This document shows, piece by piece, positions 1-8,021 of a stretch of 54,848 bases of DNA. The number at the start of each line of letters is the position of its first letter. Position 1 is the stretch's first letter. The notes beneath the pieces were generated by a model that saw only the letters and a program-made list of their open reading frames with translations, had not been told where the DNA came from and did no database searches. The position numbers and the translations under genes were made by a program. Source of the DNA: Pseudomarimonas arenosa (GTDB lineage Bacteria > Pseudomonadota > Gammaproteobacteria > Xanthomonadales > Xanthomonadaceae); contig NZ_JACYTR010000029.1 in assembly GCF_014841215.1 (NCBI RefSeq), positions 1 to 54,848 on the forward strand. Reading direction: 5' to 3'.

Positions 1-4
1 CAGC

Positions 5-123
5 TACGCGGGACTGCGTCCCGATCTCGCCCAAGTGGGCCCACCACTTGGGCTCGTCGCGCCTTGCACTCGACGCAAAGTCCTCGGTGATCATCCGCGC
101 CCCCTCATGAAATATCCGGGCTA
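5..123 (+). repeat. 119-bp long-range repeat, copy 1
   Basis: This stretch recurs at 37832-37950 in the same orientation and length. By eye only one base differs (position 121, C here and T there). It contains palindromes, for example CCCAAGTGG and its complement around a 5-nt loop at about 29-51, and CGGGAC/GTCCCG near 9-23. The right end is the reverse complement of TAACCCGGATAT, a short motif also found at 31803-31816, 35757-35776 and 54727-54747. It is non-coding in both copies. It could be a dispersed intergenic repeat or the remnant of a non-autonomous element; no transposase lies next to either copy. Confidence 0.85.
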
Positions 124-136
124 CTAGCAGGGGTGC

Positions 137-466
137 GCTGGCTGAGCCTGCCGAAGCCAGCATCGACGGAGCGTCTGAAGCAAATACGCCCGGCCCGTGT
201 TCCGCGCCCTTCGATAGACTCAGTCCCCTACTCCAAGCTCAGCGACCGGCCCTTCGCCGAGAGTCTCGGGAGCGAAATCAGTTGCTGGAGCGAGCGGAGC
301 AAGTGACCCTCACGCTGGCTGAGCCCGTCGAAGCCAGCAGAGCGGTGCTGGGAGATTCAGACTGGCGGTCTTCGGTCGGCACCCTTCGACGGGCTCAGGG
401 TGCATGGGGTGTTGGCGTGTTGCTGTGGCGACTGCTCCAGCGCTGGCTGAGCTTGTCGAAGCCAGC
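137..466. repeat. Cluster of short palindromes sharing an 11-bp core (GAGCCTGTCGA type)
   Basis: Three 25-bp copies lie at 137-161, 314-338 and 442-466. Each has arms GCTGGCT and AGCCAGC around a core GAGCCyGyCGA or GAGCTTGTCGA. A fourth hairpin at 379-403 carries the same core inverted (TCGACGGGCTC) but inside different arms, GCACCCT and AGGGTGC. No gene is supported in 124-604: the ORFs drawn here run through the repeats. Related cores are common in intergenic DNA of this bacterial group (recollection, not checked). Confidence 0.75.
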
Positions 467-604
467 ATCGACGGAGCGGAAGCGCAGCAAAAACTGAGCA
501 ATCGAGTCCGTGCGACTCGCCGGCCAGCTACTGCCCGATTCATCGAATTCGCGTATACTCGCGCCTCTCGCGAACCGATCGGTTCGTCTGGTTTGCCGAT
601 ATGT

Positions 605-681
605 CGGGGCGTAGCGCAGCCTGGTAGCGCACTACAATGGGGTTGTAGGGGTCGCGAGTTCGAATCTCGCCGCCCCGACCA
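605..681 (+). tRNA. tRNA-Pro(GGG), CCA encoded
   Basis: A full cloverleaf can be folded. The acceptor arm is CGGGGCG (605-611) paired with CGCCCCG (671-677), followed by discriminator A and encoded CCA at 679-681. The anticodon stem CTACA/TGTAG closes the 7-nt loop ATGGGGT, which gives anticodon GGG, reading proline codon CCC. The T loop has GTTCGAATC. The unusual C1:G72 pair is the identity mark of bacterial tRNA-Pro. The gene stands alone. The chemoreceptor gene on the other strand ends 44 bp downstream, so the two converge. A short hairpin TGCCG-TTTT-CGGCA at 693-706 follows the tRNA but has no T tract. Confidence 0.97.
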
Positions 682-725
682 TCGGGCAAACCTGCCGTTT
701 TCGGCACACAGCACCAAGACGATGT

Positions 726-3395
726 TCAGGTCTGCAGGCGGAAGTAGCTCACCAGGCTCGAGAGCTTGTGGGCCTCGTCCTCCAAGGCCGACGCTGACGC
801 CGTGGCCTCTTCGACCAGGGCGGCATTTTGTTGGGTGACGCCATCCATGTGCGTGATCGCCTGATTTACCTGCTCGATGCCGGCGGCCTGTTCATCCGAG
901 GCCGCGGTGATCTCGCTCATCAGGCTTTTCACCCGCTGTACCGAGTCGACTACTTCACTCATGGTTTCACCGGCCTCATTGGTCAGTTTGGCGCCGTGCT
1001 CGACCCGGCCGACCGATTCGGCGATCAGCGTCTTGATCTCCTTGGCAGCCTCTTGTGAGCGTTGCGCCAGTTGCCGCACTTCGCTGGCCACCACGGCAAA
1101 TCCGCGTCCTTGCTCACCGGCGCGCGCTGCTTCGACAGCGGCGTTCAGGGCCAGAATATTGGTCTGAAAGGCGATGCCATCGATCACTCCGGTGATGTTC
1201 TCGATCTGCTTGGACGCCGCCGAGATGCCATGCATCTGCTCAACCACCTGGTTCACCACCTTGCCGCCGCGTTCTGCCACCTGGGCGGCACTGACCACCA
1301 GGTGACCGGCTTCGCGCGACGACTCGGCATTCTGTTTCACGGTCGATGTGAGTTCTTCCATCGACGCTGCGGTCTGCTCCAGGCTGGCGGCCTGCTGCTC
1401 CGAACGCGCCGACAGATCGCTGTTGCCAGAGGCGATCTCGCTGGCTGCTGTATTGATGGCATCGACCGCCGAGCGGACCTGCCGCATCACTTCGGTCAGG
1501 CGTTCGACCGTGGTATTGCTGTCATCGCGCATGGCGCCGAACACACCACTGAAGTGGGTTTCGATGCGGCGAGTGAGATCACCTTGTGCCAGGGCCGAAA
1601 GCAGGGCTTGCACCTCGGCGATCGATTGCTCATTGGTTCGCAGCATGCCATTGACCCCTTCGGCCAGACGCAGGAAGAAGCCCTCCTTACCCTGCGTGCT
1701 AACCCGTTGGCCAAGATCGCCTTGGCTGGCCGCCTCAATAACCCGGGCGACTTCACTCTGCATCTCCACTTCCTGGGTGAGGTCTCGCCACTCGAGCACG
1801 ACGCCGAGTCTCTCGCCTTGCTCTGATATCACCGGTGCCGCGGTTTGCGCGAAGGTGACGCTGCCGAGTCTCAGCTCGCTCTGAACAACACGATCCACCT
1901 TCATGAGTGGTGATGTTCCGGCTGGCTCAAGGTGCTGCAGCTGGTTGTGTTGGGGGGCTGTCGGGTCGAGCATCGGCAGTGCTTGGCCAAGATCGGACTG
2001 GTAACGCTTGAGCAGCGAACGCATGGCCGGATTGGCATAGGCGATCTTGCCTTCGGCATTGCTGATCAACATGGCAGTGCCGGCGTTGTCGAGGGCGATG
2101 CGGATGCGAAGATTCTCCGCGGCGATCAAGCGTTCAGCCTCGATTCGCTGCGCGAGATCGGACTGCATCTGTTGCAAAGCGCGCGCTACGGCGCCCACCT
2201 CATCGCGGCTCCCAGCCTGGATCGGATAGTCCAGTTGTCCACGCGCCACCGCTTGCACGGCCTGCACTACGCCGGCCAGGGGCGAGCCAACCAGGGTGCG
2301 CAACAGAAGCACCACGGCGACCGCCAGCACCAGCACGCTGATCACGCCTACCCAGGCAATCTGATTGCGTATTGCCCGGGCACCGGCCAGTACTTCCGAC
2401 TCCGGTGCTGCCACCATCAGCATGAACACGTCGTCGGCACGACCCACCTTCAACGGCACGTAGACTCGAAATGTCGGCTCGCCGATCGCCTGATCGAACT
2501 CGCGGGCAAATACGGGCTTGCCTTGCGCCAGCTCGGCATGAACGGCTTCCAGTGATTGCGGAAAGCTCTTGCCTAGAAGATTGGTTTCCGGCGCGGCCAG
2601 CACCATGCCGGTAGAGGACAGCAACCGAACCACGCCGCGCCCATAGGGTTTGATCTTGGCCAGCTCGGACTGAATCTGGTCCAGGCTCAGGTCAGCGCCG
2701 GCCACGCCTACGATCCGACCCTGCCGCCGCAGGGGGGTCATCAGGCTGGTCATCAGAACATTCTTGCCTTCCACTTCGTATTCATAGGGCTCGAACATCA
2801 TCTCCGAACCACGATCGCGGCCCGCGACATAGTAGTCCTCGGTTTCCATATCGACATCGGCTTCGGGGCCCAGGGAATGCTCAAGCGTGATTTCACCGGA
2901 TTGGCTGCGTATCCAGTACACCGACAAACGGCCGCTGTCCTTGGTGGTCTGCTCGCCGGGAGGCAGGCTCGCGGCCAGCGCCTCGACACTGGCTTCGTCG
3001 GGCGCGCCATCCGGCCACGCGCGTACCAGCTCGGCGTCGCGGCCATCGAAGCCATTGGCCTCAAATTCCAGCCAATAGCCCAGCGCCAGCGGGTCGGCCT
3101 CGGTGTAGCGCCTGACCAGTTCAGTGGCTGAGGCGCGGTTGGGAGTCTCGCTGGCCATCATCTGTTCGATGCCCACCGTCATGCCACGCACCATGGCGAG
3201 GCTCTCCTCGACCGTGTTACGCACCTTGGTCGATTCAGCCACCGCCAGTTGCTGCAGCTCACGCAGCGCTGCTGCCTGTTGTTCCTCGCTTGCCTTGTTG
3301 GCGATCAGCCAGGCGGCGGCGGCGAAACAGAGTGTGGCGAGCAGGCCCAGGGCCAATGCGCTCTTTGAACTAACCGACAGCCCCCAACTTCGCAT
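726..3395 (-). CDS. Methyl-accepting chemotaxis protein (dCache-HAMP-PAS-MCP signal)
   Basis: An inner-membrane chemoreceptor of 889 residues that would pass periplasmic ligand signals to CheA/CheW. Order of parts: first membrane segment about 10-32, a large periplasmic dCache-like domain about 50-340, second membrane segment about 347-367, HAMP about 368-420, a PAS-like domain about 424-544, and the coiled-coil signalling domain about 645-855. The conserved hairpin tip ([20 protein letters not shown]) is near 740-760. The PAS domain inside a transmembrane receptor suggests a second, cytoplasmic input. It ends in FRLQT, with no NWETF-like CheR tether. The start at 3395 is preferred over an upstream in-frame start because it sits behind GGGGGA at good spacing and begins directly before the first membrane segment. 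No other chemotaxis gene is nearby. Confidence 0.95.
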   Translation of the reverse strand: MRSWGLSVSSKSALALGLLATLCFAAAAWLIANKASEEQQAAALRELQQLAVAESTKVRNTVEESLAMVRGMTVGIEQMMASETPNRASATELVRRYTEADPLALGYWLEFEANGFDGRDAELVRAWPDGAPDEASVEALAASLPPGEQTTKDSGRLSVYWIRSQSGEITLEHSLGPEADVDMETEDYYVAGRDRGSEMMFEPYEYEVEGKNVLMTSLMTPLRRQGRIVGVAGADLSLDQIQSELAKIKPYGRGVVRLLSSTGMVLAAPETNLLGKSFPQSLEAVHAELAQGKPVFAREFDQAIGEPTFRVYVPLKVGRADDVFMLMVAAPESEVLAGARAIRNQIAWVGVISVLVLAVAVVLLLRTLVGSPLAGVVQAVQAVARGQLDYPIQAGSRDEVGAVARALQQMQSDLAQRIEAERLIAAENLRIRIALDNAGTAMLISNAEGKIAYANPAMRSLLKRYQSDLGQALPMLDPTAPQHNQLQHLEPAGTSPLMKVDRVVQSELRLGSVTFAQTAAPVISEQGERLGVVLEWRDLTQEVEMQSEVARVIEAASQGDLGQRVSTQGKEGFFLRLAEGVNGMLRTNEQSIAEVQALLSALAQGDLTRRIETHFSGVFGAMRDDSNTTVERLTEVMRQVRSAVDAINTAASEIASGNSDLSARSEQQAASLEQTAASMEELTSTVKQNAESSREAGHLVVSAAQVAERGGKVVNQVVEQMHGISAASKQIENITGVIDGIAFQTNILALNAAVEAARAGEQGRGFAVVASEVRQLAQRSQEAAKEIKTLIAESVGRVEHGAKLTNEAGETMSEVVDSVQRVKSLMSEITAASDEQAAGIEQVNQAITHMDGVTQQNAALVEEATASASALEDEAHKLSSLVSYFRLQT

Positions 3396-3533
3396 GGCGA
3401 GTCCCCCAGGTGAAGGTTGTGCCTGAAGTTTAGCTGCAAGGTATGCGATTGCGCGGTGACGGCAGCCTGTCTGTGGAGGCCCTTTGAAGTCTGGACCGCC
3501 GAATGGGTGCAGAACGGAAGCGGCCGACCGCAA

Positions 3534-3698
3534 TGCTTAGGGAAGATCTGAACAAGTTCAGAGATTCCTGCGGTGCACGGATGCACCGCCGCGATCAACA
3601 ACGTAAGTTGTTGATCAGCGTAAGACGAGTCCGGACCTGTGCCGGACTCGGCGCGTCTGAGAAAGTCCGGGATGGACTTATTCAGACTTTCCTTAGCA
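3534..3698. repeat. 165-bp element of consecutive perfect hairpins with terminal inverted repeats
   Basis: Five stem-loops follow one another: TCTGAAC/GTTCAGA (3547-3562); CGGTGCA/TGCACCG with a 4-nt loop (3571-3588); GATCAACAAC/GTTGTTGATC with loop GTAA (3593-3616); CGAGTCCGG/CCGGACTCG (3626-3650); and a nested pair GTCTGA/TCAGAC enclosing AAGTCC/GGACTT (3655-3687). The two ends are imperfect inverted repeats: TGCTTAGGGAAGATCTGAA on the left, and TGCTAAGGAAAGTCTGAA read from the right on the other strand. It lies between the di-heme gene and the chemoreceptor gene, both on the minus strand, so it would be transcribed if they are read through. A related end (GGGAAGGTCTGAACA) occurs at about 37803-37817. 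No coding gene fits. Confidence 0.8.
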
Positions 3699-3780
3699 GT
3701 CCGGTCGGGCATGAATCACGCGCGGCAACAGCCCACAGCCGTGCTGGCTACGGGCCCTTGCCGATTTGCTCGATCGTCAA

Positions 3781-5331
3781 CTAACGTCGGCCGCCGCGAC
3801 TGGCCAATGCTGGCCTTGCTTCCACTCCCAACAGATCATTGAGTTTCTGTTCGACCTCCACACGAACAGCCTTGCTCACCACACGCTTGTCCACGGGCTG
3901 GCCAGCGCTGTCGATCACCAAGGTGCTGGTGCCGGGTGGCAGCATCTGCAAGCTGTTGAGGAAGTCGATGATGTCATCCTGCGCCTGCTGCGGCATGGCG
4001 AAGTACGCATCACGCGAGTAGCGCGCCTCACCACCGTGGGCATCGATAGCTTCGGTCAGGGTGGTGAGGTCGCCCTTGTGGCCATAGGGCGCCGAGTTGC
4101 CGACATCCCATAGCTTGCGAGTGAGAAACTCCTCGGTCGAAATGCCGCCCTGGACAATCTTCTCGTTGCAGTAGTGGCGGATGGTGTCGTCGCAGAGGTT
4201 GTGCCGCTTGAGATCGGTAAATGCGCGCACGATGGCGCCATCGCCGGCGCGGGCTTCCAACCGGGGCAACTGACCCTGGCTAGTGAGGTCGAAGCTGAAA
4301 TTGCCAATGTCGTTCGGGCCAGCGGTATTCGATGGGTTGAACGGGTTGGGCTCGACAAACTGCTTGCTATCGAGGTTCAGCGAGGGGATGTGGCAGTCGG
4401 CGCAGCCGGCGCGATCGAAAGCGCGTTCGCCGACCAGCACCGCAACCAGGTCCTGGCGCGCTTCAGGCAGCACTTGACCGGGCACCGCCAAGGCTGCCTG
4501 CCAGATAGTGGTGGCGGTTACATCGCCGACGCTAAGCTCATCGGCCACCCCGTCCTGGTCGAAATCGACCGTGCCAGTTTTCGCTTGGCCGAATCGTTCA
4601 ACTGCTTGGATGCCGTGATGATGATTCATGGCGTTGACCGTGAACTCTCGCAGCGACACCACCGCTCCCTTTTGGTGAAACGGGCGGAGTATCAGATCGC
4701 CATTGATGCCGGCCACTGCTGAAGTATCGATGCTGCCATTCGGACGCGCGATCAGAGACCCGAACGACACCCCTTTGCTGCGCAGGTTGACACTGACGTC
4801 GCGCCCGGTCTGGCTGGCTCGCGCCAGGCCCTCCTGGCGCTGAGCCTGAAGTTCCACCGTCATTTCCCGCGCCAGCATCTCGATCGCGCCCGAGCCCTGC
4901 ATGCCCAGGGTGTTGCGTTCATTGCTGAACTGATCGGATACCGAAAAGGTCACCGGGTCGAGATTCTGTGCCAGCACGAATACATTGGCCACATTGTCGC
5001 CGGCACCTCCAGGGAACGGGTCGTTATGGCAGCCAAAACAGGAATTGGCATCAGGCCCCGATGTGCGCAAGAACAAGGGGGCTGTTCCGGGCTCACGCGC
5101 AGCACCGCCGCCGGTGGTGGCTGGTCGTCCCTGGCCATCGAACATATTGAACTTTGCAGCAAACAGCTTTGCGCCATGGGTGAATACCTGATCGAAGCTC
5201 AAACTGGCGTTTTCGATCTCAGACTGATTCATGTGTTGCTTGACCACCGGCCCGTCCCCGCCGGCAATCAAACTGCCGCTGATCATCACCAGAAAAACAC
5301 CACATCCCACCGCCATGGGCTTTCTTGTCAT
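3781..5331 (-). CDS. Exported di-heme oxidoreductase (DHOR/COG3488-type)
   Basis: A 516-residue exported protein with two c-type heme sites, CFGCH near residues 98-102 and CADCH near 310-314. A signal peptide covers about residues 1-24. The layout matches the di-heme oxidoreductase family, often annotated as putative thiol oxidoreductase or peroxidase; the exact reaction of this member cannot be read from sequence. It would act in the periplasm after cytochrome c maturation. It is divergent from the gene at 5691, whose product also carries one CxxCH, so the pair may share electron transfer and a promoter region. The start lies directly before a good signal peptide (MTRKPMAVGC). Confidence 0.88.
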   Translation of the reverse strand: MTRKPMAVGCGVFLVMISGSLIAGGDGPVVKQHMNQSEIENASLSFDQVFTHGAKLFAAKFNMFDGQGRPATTGGGAAREPGTAPLFLRTSGPDANSCFGCHNDPFPGGAGDNVANVFVLAQNLDPVTFSVSDQFSNERNTLGMQGSGAIEMLAREMTVELQAQRQEGLARASQTGRDVSVNLRSKGVSFGSLIARPNGSIDTSAVAGINGDLILRPFHQKGAVVSLREFTVNAMNHHHGIQAVERFGQAKTGTVDFDQDGVADELSVGDVTATTIWQAALAVPGQVLPEARQDLVAVLVGERAFDRAGCADCHIPSLNLDSKQFVEPNPFNPSNTAGPNDIGNFSFDLTSQGQLPRLEARAGDGAIVRAFTDLKRHNLCDDTIRHYCNEKIVQGGISTEEFLTRKLWDVGNSAPYGHKGDLTTLTEAIDAHGGEARYSRDAYFAMPQQAQDDIIDFLNSLQMLPPGTSTLVIDSAGQPVDKRVVSKAVRVEVEQKLNDLLGVEARPALASRGGRR

Positions 5332-5690
5332 CGTCGAATTCCCCAGGTTGTCATCTCAGCTTCCGGCCGGAAGCGAGGTCTTCGGATTCTGCCCGAATTC
5401 GTTCCTGAAGGGAGAAAAAAACGCTTTCAGAACAAGTGCTTAGATTACGACAATCAGAAGCGTTCGTATTCGTGTTCGTGGGCCGGGGCTGTCTGGGGGG
5501 CGCCGCGGGCTGACCGCGTGCACTCGCGGACAGACGCCGCACTGCCGCAAGGGGTCAGATGGTTCCACGTACTTGCCAACGCGGGTTGGCCAAATGGTGA
5601 CAGCAGTGCGCTGAAATGCACCCGTGCTTGGCGTAATGTGCACATCTGGTGAAGAAGTGCGTTGCCCTCCGAAACAGGTAGATGATCGCC
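5332..5690. other. Divergent intergenic region between two c-heme genes
   Basis: About 360 bp with no supported gene; frames here are interrupted or have no start signal. It must hold the promoters of the di-heme oxidoreductase (leftward) and the HzsA-like gene (rightward). I could not identify a convincing -35/-10 pair or a known operator. A run of seven A at 5414-5420 and AT-richer sequence around 5410-5460 mark the likely leftward promoter area. Confidence 0.4.
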
Positions 5691-7859
5691 ATGAAGCTGA
5701 GGAATCTGGTGTGCGTTGCGGGGTTGTCGTGCTGGCTGGCGGTTGCCGCGGTTGCTCAGGTCAACACACCCAACCCGATCATGTTCGTCACCCAATACCC
5801 GGTGCCGAATGACTTCGCCAGCATCGGCTCGGTGTTTGCCAATCACCTGGCCGATCTTGACAGCACCGGTCGCGGTGGCGATCTGTATATCCGCTATGGC
5901 GATGGAACCCTGCGTAACCTCACCGCCGAAGCGGGCTACGGCGTGTCCAGCGGATTACAGGGATCAAGCGCGATTTCGGTTCGCGATCCTGCGCTGCATT
6001 GGTCGGGCACCAAGGCGGTGTTCAGTATGGCGATCGGCGCGCCAAGCCAGCAGTATCAGGTCAACGACTACTACTTTCAGCTGTACGAGGTGACCGGCTT
6101 CGGACAGGGTGAAACGGTAAGTATCAGCGTCGTAGCCAATCAGCCGCAGGAGTTCAACAATGTCCAGCCGACCTACGATTCGCAAGGCCGAATCGTGTTC
6201 GTTTCCGATCGGCCTCGATCGGGAGAGCGGCACCTGTACCCGCAGCACGACGAGTACGAGTCGACAGCGACCCCCACCGGGCTGTGGCGACTGAATCCTG
6301 CCAGCGGCGAGCTGATTCTTCTGCAGCATTCGCCTTCAGGCAGTTTCACACCGATCGTCGACAGCTTCGGTCGCATCGTGTTCACCCGCTGGGATCATCT
6401 GCAGCGCGATCAGCAAAACGATGCCGGTAGTCATGGCACCTTCAACTACAACGGCGAGGGGCCGGACAGCGTGCCCACCACCAGTACCGACGAAGTGTTT
6501 CCTGAACCGCGCATCGCCGCCAATGGTTCCACCCTGAATGGCCACCGCATCAATCACTTCTTCCCCTGGCAGTTGCGCCAGGATGGCAGCGAGGAAGAAA
6601 CCCTGAATCATGTCGGTCGACACGAGCTTCACAGCTACTTCGATCGCAGCTTCAACAACGACGGAAATCTGGATGAATTCATTGCATCGGTGAGTGGTCG
6701 CAGCAACCCCAATTCGATTCTGAACATGCTGCAGATCGAAGAAGATCCCAGCCAAGCCGGGCGTTATGTGGCGGTGGAAGCGCCGGAGTTCGCCACCCAC
6801 GGTTCCGGGCAACTGATCCGCTTTCTTGCACCTCCCAATCTGAATCCCGATCTGATCAGCATCGAGTATCTGACCCATCCCGACACCGGCGGCACCACGC
6901 CGAGCCCGAATCACAGCGGCCACTACCGTGATCCAATCGTGCTCAGCGATGGTCGGATCATTGCCGCACACGCGACCGAGCAGGGTACCGCCGGCAACAA
7001 CGGCACCACGGCCAACCCGATTCCGCGCTATCAGTTTCGCTTGCGCGTGGTGAGCGGAGCATCTGGCACCATGACCGCCACCGAAGCGCTGACCCCGGGT
7101 ATCAGCAAACCGATACAGTTCTGGGATCCTGACACTCTGGTCAGTTACAGCGGCAATCTATGGGAATTGCAGCCGGTGGAAGTGCGTGCGAAGAACGTGC
7201 CGCCGGATACTGCTTTTGTTTCTCAGGCGCCGGAGCAGGATGCCTACAGCCTGGAAGGGGTGAGTGAGCAGCAGTTTCGAGCATTTCTCAAACAGCGCGG
7301 ATTGGCTGTGCTGGTGATGCGCAATGTCACCACGCGGGATGATGCCGATGAGCAGCAGCCCTACAATCTGCGTGTGCCCGGCGGCGTGCAATCGGCGCCG
7401 AGCGGCGGCACGCTGTACGACATCAGTCACATGCAGTTCTTCCAGGGCGATCAGATTCGCGGCATCGGTGGCATCGGCACGCCGCGACCGGGGCGCCGTG
7501 TATTGGCGCAGGTGATGCACGACAGCCAGGCGATGAGTTTGAACGCAACGGCTCCTGGCGCCCCTGCAGGTAGCACCGCCATCTTTGCTGATGGTTCCGT
7601 CGCCGCCTATGTGCCGACCCGACGCGCGCTGAGCTGGCAGGCCACCGACGCTGGCGGCACCGCAGTCGTACGAGAGCGCTACTGGCTCAGCTTTCAGCCG
7701 GGGGAAGTGCGCGCCTGCGACGGCTGTCACGGCGTCAACACCGTATCGCACACCGGCCAGACCGCGGCACAGAACACGGCCCTGGCGTTTCGCGACCTGC
7801 TGGCACGCTGGAAACTCAGCGCTCCGGCCTTTCAGGATGGATTCGAACCGGCGCCGTAG
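5691..7859 (+). CDS. Exported PD40 beta-propeller c-heme protein, hydrazine-synthase-alpha-like, with GFE tail
   Basis: About 722 residues. A signal peptide (MKLRNLVCVAGLSCWLAVAA) is followed by propeller-type sequence with motifs such as GGDLYIRYGDGTLRNLT and IVFVSDRPRSGERHLYPQ, and a single c-heme site CDGCH near residue 676. From memory these motifs are typical of the HZS_alpha/PD40 family, named after the anammox enzyme but widespread outside it; no hydrazine chemistry should be assumed. The C-terminus FQDGFEPAP extends past the usual family end and matches the tails of the protease at 18997-21699 and the subtilase at 44689-47814. An ATG three codons upstream (5682) is possible, but the one at 5691 starts the signal peptide cleanly. 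Confidence 0.8.
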   Translation: MKLRNLVCVAGLSCWLAVAAVAQVNTPNPIMFVTQYPVPNDFASIGSVFANHLADLDSTGRGGDLYIRYGDGTLRNLTAEAGYGVSSGLQGSSAISVRDPALHWSGTKAVFSMAIGAPSQQYQVNDYYFQLYEVTGFGQGETVSISVVANQPQEFNNVQPTYDSQGRIVFVSDRPRSGERHLYPQHDEYESTATPTGLWRLNPASGELILLQHSPSGSFTPIVDSFGRIVFTRWDHLQRDQQNDAGSHGTFNYNGEGPDSVPTTSTDEVFPEPRIAANGSTLNGHRINHFFPWQLRQDGSEEETLNHVGRHELHSYFDRSFNNDGNLDEFIASVSGRSNPNSILNMLQIEEDPSQAGRYVAVEAPEFATHGSGQLIRFLAPPNLNPDLISIEYLTHPDTGGTTPSPNHSGHYRDPIVLSDGRIIAAHATEQGTAGNNGTTANPIPRYQFRLRVVSGASGTMTATEALTPGISKPIQFWDPDTLVSYSGNLWELQPVEVRAKNVPPDTAFVSQAPEQDAYSLEGVSEQQFRAFLKQRGLAVLVMRNVTTRDDADEQQPYNLRVPGGVQSAPSGGTLYDISHMQFFQGDQIRGIGGIGTPRPGRRVLAQVMHDSQAMSLNATAPGAPAGSTAIFADGSVAAYVPTRRALSWQATDAGGTAVVRERYWLSFQPGEVRACDGCHGVNTVSHTGQTAAQNTALAFRDLLARWKLSAPAFQDGFEPAP

Positions 7860-7976
7860 GCTGCGCTCGGGCAGCGTTCACGAGCGTGATGGATGAGCCA
7901 AGGGTGGGCCACGGGCACATTGGTTTCATCGTAGGGTGGGCCGTTCGACAGGCTCACGACAGCATCCCCAGCACCT

Positions 7977-8008
7977 GCATAGGGTGCGCCTTGGGCGCAC
8001 CGCTATGC
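7977..8008. repeat. Palindromic hairpin between convergent genes
   Basis: Stem GCATAG plus GGTGCGC pairs with GCGCACC plus CTATGC around a 5-nt loop, with one bulged G at 8002. It sits between the 3' ends of the HzsA-like gene and the TonB-dependent receptor gene, which converge, and may end both transcripts, although there is no T tract. The inner stem (GGTGCGCC) recurs at 38982-39003, so it is a repeated element. Just upstream, 7931-7952 contains GTAGGGTGGGCC joined to TTCGACAGGCTCA, a mixture of two other repeat families in this window. Confidence 0.65.
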
Positions 8009-8021
8009 ATCTCAACTTAGC

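Noticed and set aside
5691-7859. Reading the HzsA-like gene as evidence of anammox or hydrazine metabolism
   Set aside because: Only one of the needed subunits is present, the family is widespread outside anammox bacteria, and no other hydrazine gene is nearby.
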